A stretch of DNA of 5,459 nucleotides from Lysobacteraceae bacterium (lineage in GTDB: Bacteria; Pseudomonadota; Gammaproteobacteria; Xanthomonadales; Xanthomonadaceae): contig DMHI01000122.1 in assembly GCA_003449515.1 (NCBI GenBank), positions 1 to 5,459 on the forward strand, in the 5' to 3' direction. Positions within the stretch are counted from its first letter, which is position 1. Each line of letters starts with the position of its first letter. Made by a program: the position numbers and the translations under genes. Shown here piece by piece: positions 1 to 5,459 of the stretch. The notes below the pieces were generated by a model. That model searched no databases and was not told where the DNA came from. It saw only the letters and a list, made by a program, of their open reading frames with translations.

Positions 1-1
1 C

Positions 2-298
2 GCGGTCGCCGCCGCGCGCGACCAGGGCCGCCCGACCTGTGCCGCCTGCCACGACGCCGCCGACCTCGCCCGCGCCGATGCGCTCGCCATCGACGACCTG
101 ATGCTGGGGCCGGTGCGGCCCACCCCGACCCACCCGGAGGCTCCCGGTCTCGGCTGGGACGGCTTCGAGGCCCTGCGGGCCCTGACCGCCCGCCCGGTGT
201 TCGCCCTCGGCGGGCTCGGCCCGGCGGATCTCGATGAGGCCCGCCGTCACGGCGCGCAGGGCGTGGCGGGCATCCGCGGGTTCTGGCCGCAGCCGTGA
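2..298 (+). CDS. C-terminal part of a Nudix/thiamine-phosphate-synthase-like protein (5' end outside window)
   Basis: An open frame enters from the left edge and ends at TGA 296-298, giving 98 residues of C-terminus. The protein matches my memory of the ThiE-like (TIM-barrel) domain that follows a MutT Nudix domain in many gammaproteobacterial fusion proteins, such as the one near pilBCD in Pseudomonas. Visible signatures are CHDAADLARA (window residues 16-25), then LGPVRPTPTHPEAPGLGW (35-52), the phosphate-loop-like ALGGLGPADL (70-79), and GAQGVAGIRGFW near the end. In real ThiE the CHDAAEL and HPG/APPLGW blocks shape the substrate site. The Nudix part, if present, lies outside the window, so the fusion is inferred from the family and not seen. 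A standalone ThiE-like protein is the alternative. Biologically the fusion is thought to act on oxidised nucleotides and/or thiamine intermediates, and its exact substrate is unclear. It converges with coaE, whose stop lies 13 bases away. Confidence 0.8.
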   Translation, partial: AVAAARDQGRPTCAACHDAADLARADALAIDDLMLGPVRPTPTHPEAPGLGWDGFEALRALTARPVFALGGLGPADLDEARRHGAQGVAGIRGFWPQP

Positions 299-311
299 GG
301 TGGCTGGCGGA

Positions 312-941
312 TCAGCCCGCAGGCCGCGGCGCTGACGCGAGAAACGCCGCATCGAGGCGGCCCACCGCCGCGACCAGCGCCTCCGCCGGCCCGAGGTTCA
401 CCAGCACATCGTCGGCCAGCGCCAGCCGCGCCGCCCGAGTCGCCTGCGCGGCGATCATCCGCTCGGCCAGGGTCGCGTCGACACCGTCGCGCGCCCGCAG
501 GCGCTGGCGCTGCACCGCCACCGGCGCATCGACCACCAGCACGCGATCCAGCATCGGCCAGGCCGCGCGTCCGCCGCCTTCGGCCAGCAGCGGAATGTCC
601 ATGAGCACGTAGGGCGTGGTCGCCTGCGCGGCGCGCCCGGCCATCCAGGTGCGGATGCGCGGGTGCAGCAGGGCCTCCAGCGCGCGCCGGGCGTCGGCAT
701 CGGCGAACACCCGCTGGCGCAGGGCGGCACGGTCGAGCGTGCCGTCGGCGGCCAGCACGCCGGGCCCGAAGTGGGCGACGACGGCGGCAAGCCCCTCGCT
801 GCCGGGCGCGACCACGGCGCGGGCGGCCACATCGGCATCGACGGTGCAGCCGGGGTGCAGGGCCTCGAAGGCGCGGGCGACGCTGGATTTGCCGGCGGCC
901 ACGCCGCCGGTCAGGCCGATGACGGGGCGATGGGCGCTCAT
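312..941 (-). CDS. coaE: dephospho-CoA kinase CoaE
   Basis: This cytoplasmic kinase phosphorylates the 3'-hydroxyl of dephospho-CoA with ATP, the last step of coenzyme A synthesis. The 209-residue product has the usual family length. The P-loop is at residues 9-20 (GLTGGVAAGKSS). It is followed by the DAD motif at 35-37, the LLHPRI block at 91-96, and the substrate-lid motif DIPLLAE at 115-121. An arginine-rich stretch QRLRARDG lies at 146-153, and the C-terminal VNLGP block (181-185) matches the conserved asparagine region. I chose ATG 941 because the family starts only a few residues before the P-loop. A GTG at 977 would add 12 proline-rich residues and overlap pilD. No good Shine-Dalgarno sequence precedes either start. 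The gene lies 19 bases after the pilD stop, so it is probably co-transcribed with the pil genes and translated partly by reinitiation. The pilD-coaE pairing is common in gammaproteobacteria. Confidence 0.95.
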   Translation of the reverse strand: MSAHRPVIGLTGGVAAGKSSVARAFEALHPGCTVDADVAARAVVAPGSEGLAAVVAHFGPGVLAADGTLDRAALRQRVFADADARRALEALLHPRIRTWMAGRAAQATTPYVLMDIPLLAEGGGRAAWPMLDRVLVVDAPVAVQRQRLRARDGVDATLAERMIAAQATRAARLALADDVLVNLGPAEALVAAVGRLDAAFLASAPRPAG

Positions 942-960
942 GCGCGACGGCGTCGGCGGC

Positions 961-1848
961 CTAGGGCCGCCCGGCACCCGGCGGCAGCATCAGGTTCCAG
1001 TAGGCGTCCATGATCCCGCCACCGAACAGGAACCAGATCCAGCCGGCAATCGCCAGAAAGGGGCCGAAGGGGATCGGCGTGGCCCGGTCGCGGCCCTGGA
1101 GGGCGAGGCCGACGCCGCCGATCAGCGCGCCGACGATCGACGACAGCAGCACGATCGGCAGGATGGCGGCGGCACCGCACCATGCCCCGAGAGCGGCCAG
1201 CAGCTTGAAATCGCCGTAACCCATCCCTTCCTTGCCGGTGGCGAGCTTGAAGCCCCAGTACACCGTCCACAGGCTGAGGTAGCCCGCCAAGGCGCCGAGG
1301 ATCGCGCTCGACGGCGACACGAACAGCGTCGTCGTGCTCAGCGCGAGGCCGATCCACAGCAGCGGGTAGGTGAGGTTGTCGGGCAGGTAGCGGGTGCGCC
1401 AGTCGATGCCCGACAACGCGATGAGCAGGCCGCTGAAGACGATGGCCGCAGCGGCCTCGAGGGTGATGCCGAAGCGCCAGACGCAGACGGCGAAAGCGAG
1501 GCCGGTGAGCAGCTCGACGATCGGGTACTGCACCGAAATGCCGGTGCCGCAGGCCCGGCACTTGCCACGCAGGGCCAGCCAGCTCAGCAGCGGCACGTTC
1601 TCGTACCAGGCGAGGGCATGGCCGCAGGCCGGGCAGTGCGAGCCCTTCAAGGCGATGCCCGGCGGCTGCGCTTCGTCGGATGCGGGCAGATCCAGCACCT
1701 CGCGGGCCTCGCGGCGCCAGCCCCACATCATCCGCGGCGGCACCCGCAGGATCACCACGTTGAGGAAGCTGCCCACCAGCAGTCCGAACAGGAAGACGGC
1801 CGCGAGCGCGGCCGTCGGGCTTGCCTGCAGCCATTCGATGACGATCAT
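961..1848 (-). CDS. pilD: prepilin peptidase / N-methyltransferase PilD
   Basis: PilD is a bifunctional inner-membrane aspartic protease. It cuts the short leader of type IV prepilins (and type II secretion pseudopilins) after Gly and methylates the new N-terminal Phe. The 295-residue protein is the typical length. Visible features in order are a first membrane helix (about 11-36) ending in GSFLNVVILRVP; a cytoplasmic domain with two CxxC pairs (C72/C75 and C97/C100), the zinc site of the methylase-bearing form; the first catalytic aspartate D149 in GIDWRTRYLPD; and the second, D213, in GMGYGDFK. By my count these fall at the same numbers as the catalytic residues of the Pseudomonas enzyme. 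Several further hydrophobic helices follow up to about residue 280. The start codon overlaps the pilC stop as ATGA (1845-1848), with no strong ribosome binding site, which suggests translational coupling. Its substrates include the two pilins at the right end of the window. Confidence 0.97.
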   Translation of the reverse strand: MIVIEWLQASPTAALAAVFLFGLLVGSFLNVVILRVPPRMMWGWRREAREVLDLPASDEAQPPGIALKGSHCPACGHALAWYENVPLLSWLALRGKCRACGTGISVQYPIVELLTGLAFAVCVWRFGITLEAAAAIVFSGLLIALSGIDWRTRYLPDNLTYPLLWIGLALSTTTLFVSPSSAILGALAGYLSLWTVYWGFKLATGKEGMGYGDFKLLAALGAWCGAAAILPIVLLSSIVGALIGGVGLALQGRDRATPIPFGPFLAIAGWIWFLFGGGIMDAYWNLMLPPGAGRP

Positions 1849-3098
1849 CCGACCGTCATCGCCAGCTTGAAGATCGGCAGGTACATGGCGACCACCATGC
1901 CGCCCACCATCACGCCCAGCACCACCATGATCAGCGGTTCGAGCAGGCTGGTGAGCGCGTCAACCGCGTTGTTGACCTCCTGCTCGTAGAACTCGGCCAC
2001 CTTGAACAGCATCGAGTCGAGCGCGCCGGCCTCCTCGCCGATCGCGGTCATCTGCACCACCATGTGCGGGAAAATGTCGACCTGCTTCATGGCGAGGTTC
2101 AACTGGTAGCCCACCGCCACGTCGTCGCGCACCTTCCGGATGGCCTCGTCGTAGGTGATGCTGCCGGTGGCGCCGGCCACGGTGTCGAGCGCCTCGACCA
2201 GCGGCACGCCGGCCTTGAAGGTGAGCGCCAGCGTGCGGGCGAAGCGCGAGATCGCCGACTGGTGCAGGATCGATCCCACCACCGGAATCTTCAGCGCGAG
2301 GCGATCGATGGTGCGCTGCAGGGGCACCGACCGCTTGTAGCCGGCGACGCCGACGACGATCGCGCCGATGAAGGCGACCAGCATCCACCACCAGTTGCCG
2401 ACGAGGAAATTCGAGGCGTTGACGTACTGCTGGGTGAACCACGGCAGGTCGGCACCGAAGCCCTTGAAGGTCTCCTCGAACTGCGGGATCACGAACATCA
2501 GCAGGATCAGGGTGACGATGATGCCCACCGCGAACACCGCCGCCGGGTAGAACAGCGCCTTCTTCACCTTGCCCTTCAGGGCCTGGATGCGCTCGAGGTA
2601 GGTCGCGAGGGTGTCGAGCACGGTGTCGAGCACGCCGGCGCCTTCGCCGGTCTTCACGAGGTTGCGGTAGAGCTCGTTGAACTGCACCGGGAACTTCTTC
2701 AGCGCCTCCGAGAATGCCGAGCCGCCGGCGATCTCGTCGCGCAGCGTGTTCAGCATGGACTTGAACTTCGGGTTCTTCTGGCCCTGCGCCAGAATCTCGA
2801 TGGCCTGCACCATCGGCACGCCCGACTGCATCATCGTCGCGATCTGGCGGCTGAAGAAGGTCACGTCCTGCGTCGACACCGGTCGGCCGCCGCCGAACAG
2901 CGGCTTGCCCTTGGCCTTGATCGCCTGCGGGTCGAGGCCGCGCTTGCGCAGCTCGCTGCGGACAAAGTTGGCCGAGCGGGCGGCCATCTCGCCCTTGATC
3001 ACTTTGCCGCGCTTGTCCTTGGCGGACCAGTTGAACTCCGAGAGCGGGTTCTCGCGCGCGGTGGGGAGCGGCTTGAGGGTCTTCGCGGTGGTCGACAT
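1845..3098 (-). CDS. pilC: type IV pilus inner-membrane platform protein PilC
   Basis: PilC is the polytopic platform in the inner membrane that couples the PilB extension ATPase (and a retraction ATPase) to pilin insertion at the base of the fibre. The product is 417 residues, close to the usual 400-420. Two T2SSF/GspF repeats are visible, about residues 78-205 and 281-410. Each holds the hallmark glycine motif: TGEGAG at 150-155 and IGEEAG at 353-358. Hydrophobic membrane segments lie near 183-206, 236-254 and 386-410. The N-terminal about 70 residues are basic and hydrophilic and include a WSAKDKRGKVIKGE block typical of PilC orthologues. The start at 3098 follows the pilB stop by three bases and is preceded by AAGGA at a seven-base spacing. 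The 3' end overlaps pilD by four bases. No defects were seen. Confidence 0.97.
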   Translation of the reverse strand: MSTTAKTLKPLPTARENPLSEFNWSAKDKRGKVIKGEMAARSANFVRSELRKRGLDPQAIKAKGKPLFGGGRPVSTQDVTFFSRQIATMMQSGVPMVQAIEILAQGQKNPKFKSMLNTLRDEIAGGSAFSEALKKFPVQFNELYRNLVKTGEGAGVLDTVLDTLATYLERIQALKGKVKKALFYPAAVFAVGIIVTLILLMFVIPQFEETFKGFGADLPWFTQQYVNASNFLVGNWWWMLVAFIGAIVVGVAGYKRSVPLQRTIDRLALKIPVVGSILHQSAISRFARTLALTFKAGVPLVEALDTVAGATGSITYDEAIRKVRDDVAVGYQLNLAMKQVDIFPHMVVQMTAIGEEAGALDSMLFKVAEFYEQEVNNAVDALTSLLEPLIMVVLGVMVGGMVVAMYLPIFKLAMTVG

Positions 3099-3101
3099 GG
3101 G

Positions 3102-4826
3102 CTAGTCCTTCGTCACTCGGTTCATCTCGGCCAGGCTGATCAGCCCGGCCTTGACCTTGTTGATGGCGGAGCGGCGCAGATCGCCGATCCCCTCGCGGGC
3201 GCAGACCCGACCGATATCGAGGGCATTGCCGCCCTCGAGGATGATCTTCTGGATCTCCTCGGTCATCGGCATCACCTGGTAGATGCCGACGCGCCCTTTG
3301 TAGCCGCTGTTGCAGTCGGTGCAGCCTACCGCCTCGTAGACATCGAGGCCGCCCTCGCACTCCTCGGGCTTGAAGCCCTCGGCCACCAGCGCCGCCTGCG
3401 GGATGCGCAGCTTGCGCTTGCAGTCGTGCAGGCGGCGGGCGAGGCGCTGGGCGATGATGAGCGTGACCGAACTGGTGATGTTGTAGGGCGCGATGCCCAT
3501 GTTCATCAGCCGCGCCACGGTCTGCGGCGCATCGTTGGTGTGCAGGGTGCTGAGCACGAGGTGGCCGGTCTGGGCGGCCTTGATGGCGATCTCGGCGGTC
3601 TCGAGGTCGCGGATTTCGCCCACCATCACCACGTCGGGGTCCTGGCGCAGGAAGCTGCGCAGCGCCGCCGCGAAGGTCATGCCCTTCTTGACGTTCATCT
3701 GCACCTGGTTGATGCCGGGCACGCGGATTTCCACCGGGTCCTCGGCGGTGCTGATGTTGCGCTCGTCGGTGTTGAGGATGTTCAGGCCGGTGTAGAGCGA
3801 CACGGTCTTGCCCGAGCCGGTGGGGCCGGTGACCAGGATCATGCCGTAGGGCTTTTCCAGCGCGTCGAGGTAGAGCTGCTTCTGGTGCTCCTCGTAGCCC
3901 AGCTTGTCGATGCCCATCTTCGCGGCGCTGCCGTCGAGGATGCGCAGCACCGTCTTCTCGCCGAACAGGGTGGGGCAGGTGGACACGCGGAAGTCCATCT
4001 GCTTGGTCTTGCTGAGGTTGAGCTTGATGCGGCCGTCCTGCGGCAGCCGGCGCTCGGCGATGTCGAGGCCCGACATCACCTTCAGGCGGGCGGTGATGCG
4101 CTGGGCCAGCTTCACCGGCGCGCGCGACACCGTGCGCAGCACGCCGTCCATGCGGAAGCGCACGCGGAAATCGGTTTCGTAGGGCTCGAAGTGCAAGTCG
4201 GAGGCGCCGCGCTTGATCGCGTCGATCAGCATCTTGTTGACGAACTTCACCACCGGCGTGTCGTCGCCCTTGGCGTCGTTGCCGGCCTCCTTGAGGTTGC
4301 CGTCGTCGTCGCCGGCCTCGCTGTCGAGCGCGGCGAGGCCGTCGTCGTCGCTGCCGGCATCGAACGCCTCGGCCGCCGTGAACGCGCGGTCGATGGCCTT
4401 GCGGAGCTGCTCCTCGTCGACCAGCACCGGCTCGACGGTGGCCCCGGCGGCGAACTGCACCTCTTCGATGGCGCGGGTGTTGGTGGGATCGCTGATGGCC
4501 AGGAACAGCCGGTTGCCGCGCTTGTACAGCGGCAGCACGCCGTGCTTGTTGACGAGTTCCTCGCTCACCGCCTTGAGCGGCGCGCGGGCGAGATCGTAGG
4601 CGCCGATCTCGAGCAGCGGAATGCCGAACTCGACGCTGTTGGCCGCCGCCACCGCCGCCGTGCTGACCGCGCGACGGTCGAGCAGCCAGCGCAGCACCGG
4701 CTGCTTGCTCTTTGGCGCTTCGTCGAGCGCGCGGCGGGCGTCGGCCTCGGCCAGCACCCCGTCCAGGACGAGGCGCCGGGCGATCCCGGTGATGCCCGCC
4801 AGGTTGGGGGCCGGCTGTGCGTTCAT
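3102..4826 (-). CDS. pilB: type IV pilus extension ATPase PilB
   Basis: PilB is the cytoplasmic hexameric ATPase that powers pilus extension. From ATG 4826 it is 574 residues, the normal length. An N-terminal T2SSE/MshEN-like domain covers about 1-150. An acidic Asp/Gly-rich linker follows at 156-189. The catalytic core carries Walker A GPTGSGKT (334-341), the Asp box STAEDPVE (359-366), Walker B DPDVVMVGEIRD (396-407, with E404), and the His box GHLVLSTLHTND (421-432). Cysteines C469, C490, C502 and C505 lie where a zinc site sits in this family, and GYKGRVGIYQVMP (508-520) is a family signature. GGAG at 4837-4840 lies ten bases before the start. In Xanthomonas the PilB N-domain binds PilZ, so a similar c-di-GMP-linked input is possible here. 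Oddly, the upstream pilin frame runs into this gene with no stop (see 4827-5309), so the same open frame extends to 5309. I keep 4826 because PilB must be cytoplasmic and this start fits family length and ribosome binding site. Confidence 0.93.
   Translation of the reverse strand: MNAQPAPNLAGITGIARRLVLDGVLAEADARRALDEAPKSKQPVLRWLLDRRAVSTAAVAAANSVEFGIPLLEIGAYDLARAPLKAVSEELVNKHGVLPLYKRGNRLFLAISDPTNTRAIEEVQFAAGATVEPVLVDEEQLRKAIDRAFTAAEAFDAGSDDDGLAALDSEAGDDDGNLKEAGNDAKGDDTPVVKFVNKMLIDAIKRGASDLHFEPYETDFRVRFRMDGVLRTVSRAPVKLAQRITARLKVMSGLDIAERRLPQDGRIKLNLSKTKQMDFRVSTCPTLFGEKTVLRILDGSAAKMGIDKLGYEEHQKQLYLDALEKPYGMILVTGPTGSGKTVSLYTGLNILNTDERNISTAEDPVEIRVPGINQVQMNVKKGMTFAAALRSFLRQDPDVVMVGEIRDLETAEIAIKAAQTGHLVLSTLHTNDAPQTVARLMNMGIAPYNITSSVTLIIAQRLARRLHDCKRKLRIPQAALVAEGFKPEECEGGLDVYEAVGCTDCNSGYKGRVGIYQVMPMTEEIQKIILEGGNALDIGRVCAREGIGDLRRSAINKVKAGLISLAEMNRVTKD
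3106..3110 (-). promoter_or_regulatory. ribosome binding site of pilC
   Basis: AAGGA lies seven bases before ATG 3098, embedded in the last codons of pilB. It settles the pilC start and shows tight pilB-pilC coupling. Confidence 0.75.
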
Positions 4827-5309
4827 GTCCTTGCAGCTCCAATGGTGCGGCGCAAGGGGCAATCTATCGCAAAACGGTGTCGGCGGCCCACGTGGGCCGG
4901 TCGCGGCCACGCATCCGCTGGGAAGCAGGTCCGAATCCGCAAGATTAACGTTGCAGACCCAACTTCCATCGGGGGAACGCTGGAGCGTGAGCTGCCTACC
5001 GGAAATCAGTGGGCTCCCAAAGATGTTCGCGCACCGGATAAATCCGTCGGGATCGGAATCGATCTCAATGATTCCGCAGCGCGCACTTGACGCACGTAGA
5101 CCAATCCGCAGGGGGTCGGTGGTCGATACGCTCTCAGCGATCAGCTCGGCCTCGAACGGACTCTTCCCGCCCATGATGTCGGCCAGGGCAGCCGTCAGCT
5201 GGCTTCTCGCAACGTAGCGCTGGTACGCCGGAATAGCGATGGCTGCCAACACCGCGATGATGGCTACGACGATCATCAATTCGATTAACGTGAATCCCCT
5301 CGATGTCAT
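4827..5309 (-). CDS. pilA: type IVa major-pilin-like gene lacking its own stop codon; frame continuous with pilB
   Basis: The start ATG 5309 has a strong Shine-Dalgarno, GGGGAAGG. The product has a five-residue leader MTSRG, and the PilD cleavage site G5|F6 opens FTLIELMIVVAIIAV with the essential Glu at mature position 5. The hydrophobic helix (6-30) runs into an amphipathic one, AYQRYVARSQLTAALADI. The globular part has four cysteines (C78, C93, C119, C133). It ends with WVCNV and LPSGC (129-133), which is where Xanthomonad-type pilins normally stop within one to three residues. Here the frame instead continues for 28 codons (4827-4910), rich in Pro/Gly and including C147 and C159, and passes straight into PilB's Met. 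No stop occurs until 3102. Base composition is lower (about 55% G+C at 5041-5100 against about 72% at 4021-4080 in pilB), as often seen for variable pilins. It may be a stop-lost pilin, a frameshift error, or a true fusion. The pilin identity is certain and the gene's 3' end is not. Confidence 0.85.
4837..4840 (-). promoter_or_regulatory. ribosome binding site of pilB
   Basis: GGAG lies ten bases before ATG 4826, and an AAGGA lies nearer but too close to be used. Its presence supports independent translation of PilB even though the pilin frame upstream has no stop. Confidence 0.55.
4884..4899. repeat. 16-bp perfect palindrome in the pilin-pilB junction
   Basis: CGGCCCACGTGGGCCG equals its own reverse complement. 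As RNA it can form a six-base-pair G/C stem with an ACGT loop. On the minus strand a run of four T follows nine bases later, too far for a good terminator. It sits 58 bases upstream of the pilB start, in the 28-codon stretch between the recognisable pilin end and PilB. It looks like intergenic regulatory or attenuating DNA, or a dyad protein-binding site, that has become translated. No function is known to me. Confidence 0.55.
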
Positions 5310-5312
5310 TTG

Positions 5313-5320
5313 CCTTCCCC
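5313..5320 (-). promoter_or_regulatory. ribosome binding site of the second pilin
   Basis: GGGGAAGG lies three bases before ATG 5309. Its GGGGA core lies at seven to eight bases spacing and is close to consensus. It fixes the start at 5309 and rules out the TTG at 5324, which lies upstream of it. It directly follows the terminator T-tract, and its G-run could in principle compete with the terminator 5' arm for the CCCCCC arm. Confidence 0.75.
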
Positions 5321-5322
5321 TC

Positions 5323-5359
5323 AAAAGAAAAGGGGGGCCGCAGTGAACTACGGCCCCCC
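5323..5359 (-). terminator. intrinsic terminator between the two pilin genes
   Basis: On the minus strand a perfect nine-base-pair stem, GGGGGGCCG / CGGCCCCCC (5359-5351 with 5340-5332), encloses a ten-base loop and is followed at once by TTTTCTTTT (5331-5323). This is a textbook rho-independent terminator reading in the direction of the pil genes, and it should end most transcripts of the upstream pilin. Its T-tract ends two bases before the GGGGAAGG ribosome binding site of the next pilin. Transcription of the second pilin and pilBCD-coaE must therefore come from read-through, RNA processing or a promoter overlapping this region. Confidence 0.9.
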
Positions 5360-5365
5360 GACTGC

Positions 5366-5378
5366 CCGTGCATCACGG
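5366..5378 (-). other. small stem-loop in the inter-pilin spacer
   Basis: CCGTG and CACGG form a five-base-pair stem with a three-base loop, just upstream of the terminator hairpin. No T-tract follows, so it is not a terminator by itself. It could protect the 3' end of the upstream pilin mRNA or be incidental in G+C-rich DNA. Confidence 0.35.
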
Positions 5379-5383
5379 CATCG

Positions 5384-5399
5384 CGCCGAACGACCGGCG
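5384..5399 (-). other. small stem-loop directly after the upstream pilin
   Basis: CGCCG (5384-5388) and CGGCG (5395-5399) form a five-base-pair stem with a six-base loop, 14 bases after the upstream pilin stop. It has no T-tract. Together with the stem at 5366-5378 and the terminator it makes three successive hairpins in a 104-base spacer, but each of the small stems could arise by chance. Confidence 0.3.
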
Positions 5400-5413
5400 A
5401 CTACGTGTGAGAC

Positions 5414-5459
5414 TTACGTGCATGAAGTCGGCAAGAACTGCGCATCCCACTGCGCAGGG
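5414..5459 (-). CDS. C-terminus of an upstream type IV pilin (5' end outside window)
   Basis: Reading from the right edge, 14 full codons give PAQWDAQFLPTSCT, then stop TAA at 5416-5414. The Trp, the LPxxC ending and the stop one residue after the last Cys match the disulfide-bonded C-terminus of type IVa pilins. They also align with the LPSGC end of the second pilin at 4911-4925. This makes it very likely the 3' end of a tandem pilA copy, a common arrangement in Xanthomonads. The alternative, another small Cys-ended protein, is possible because only 14 residues are visible. A terminator 55 bases downstream fits the end of a strongly expressed major-pilin transcript. Confidence 0.75.
   Translation of the reverse strand, partial: PAQWDAQFLPTSCT

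Noticed and set aside
942..977. Upstream GTG start for coaE at 977
   Set aside because: It would add a proline-rich 12-residue extension, overlap the end of pilD, and push the P-loop away from the usual N-terminal position. ATG 941 fits the family better.
616..1989. A 457-codon plus-strand open frame antisense to coaE and pilD
   Set aside because: It lies opposite two intact genes with family motifs, and its low-complexity translation fits a shadow frame.
1960..4842. A 960-codon minus-strand open frame overlapping pilB and pilC in another frame
   Set aside because: It is Arg/Gly/Ala/Pro/His-rich with no motifs, while the overlapping pilB and pilC frames carry complete catalytic and structural motifs. 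It is a shadow frame.
2064..5090. A 1008-codon plus-strand open frame antisense to pilB and pilC
   Set aside because: It overlaps well-recognised genes on the other strand, has His/Ala/Arg/Gly/Leu-rich composition typical of antisense frames in G+C-rich DNA, and shows no domain I recognise. It is a compositional shadow.
5310..5324. TTG start for the pilin at 5324
   Set aside because: The Shine-Dalgarno lies downstream of it, and the ATG at 5309 gives the normal short prepilin leader MTSRG.
5310..5413. Sigma-54 promoter or c-di-GMP (GEMM-type) riboswitch upstream of the second pilin
   Set aside because: I looked because pilin genes often have these. No GG-N10-GC element of the TGGCAC-N5-TTGC type and no GEMM-like core could be seen in this 104-base spacer.
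1..5459. Insertion sequences, CRISPR arrays, tRNA or rRNA genes
   Set aside because: No transposase-like frame, no spaced direct repeats and no tRNA-like cloverleaf were seen. Nearly all bases are accounted for by the pilus, coaE and ThiE-like genes.

Overview
The window is a core type IVa pilus locus read on the minus strand, followed by the coenzyme A gene coaE and, convergently on the plus strand, the 3' end of a Nudix/thiamine-phosphate-synthase-like gene. The high G+C content (roughly two thirds overall), the order pilA-pilA-pilB-pilC-pilD-coaE and the pilin style (FTLIEL leader, C-terminal LPxxC) point to a gammaproteobacterium. A member of the Xanthomonadales/Lysobacterales is my best guess, but genus or species cannot be set from this sequence. 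Layout from the right edge in the direction of transcription: the last 14 complete codons of a first pilin (5414-5459); a 104-base gap with three stem-loops, the last a textbook intrinsic terminator (5323-5359) whose T-tract touches the next ribosome binding site; a second pilin reading frame starting at 5309; pilB (start 4826); pilC (start 3098); pilD (start 1848, ATGA overlap with pilC); coaE (start 941). Plus-strand gene 2-298 converges on coaE with 13 bases between the stops. Every stretch longer than about 110 bases is coding. The genes form one machine. PilD cleaves and N-methylates the pilins, PilC is the inner-membrane platform, and PilB is the hexameric extension ATPase that drives pilin polymerisation. 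CoaE makes coenzyme A and is a habitual neighbour without a pilus role. The main anomaly is that the second pilin has no stop codon. Its frame runs through 28 extra codons, including a 16-bp perfect palindrome that looks like intergenic DNA, and continues in frame into pilB, giving one open frame from 5309 to 3102 (735 residues). Topology argues that working PilB must still come from its own ATG at 4826, which has its own Shine-Dalgarno sequence. This is therefore either a recent stop-codon loss or frameshift, a sequencing/assembly error, or an unusual pilin-ATPase fusion. The remaining genes look intact and conventional.
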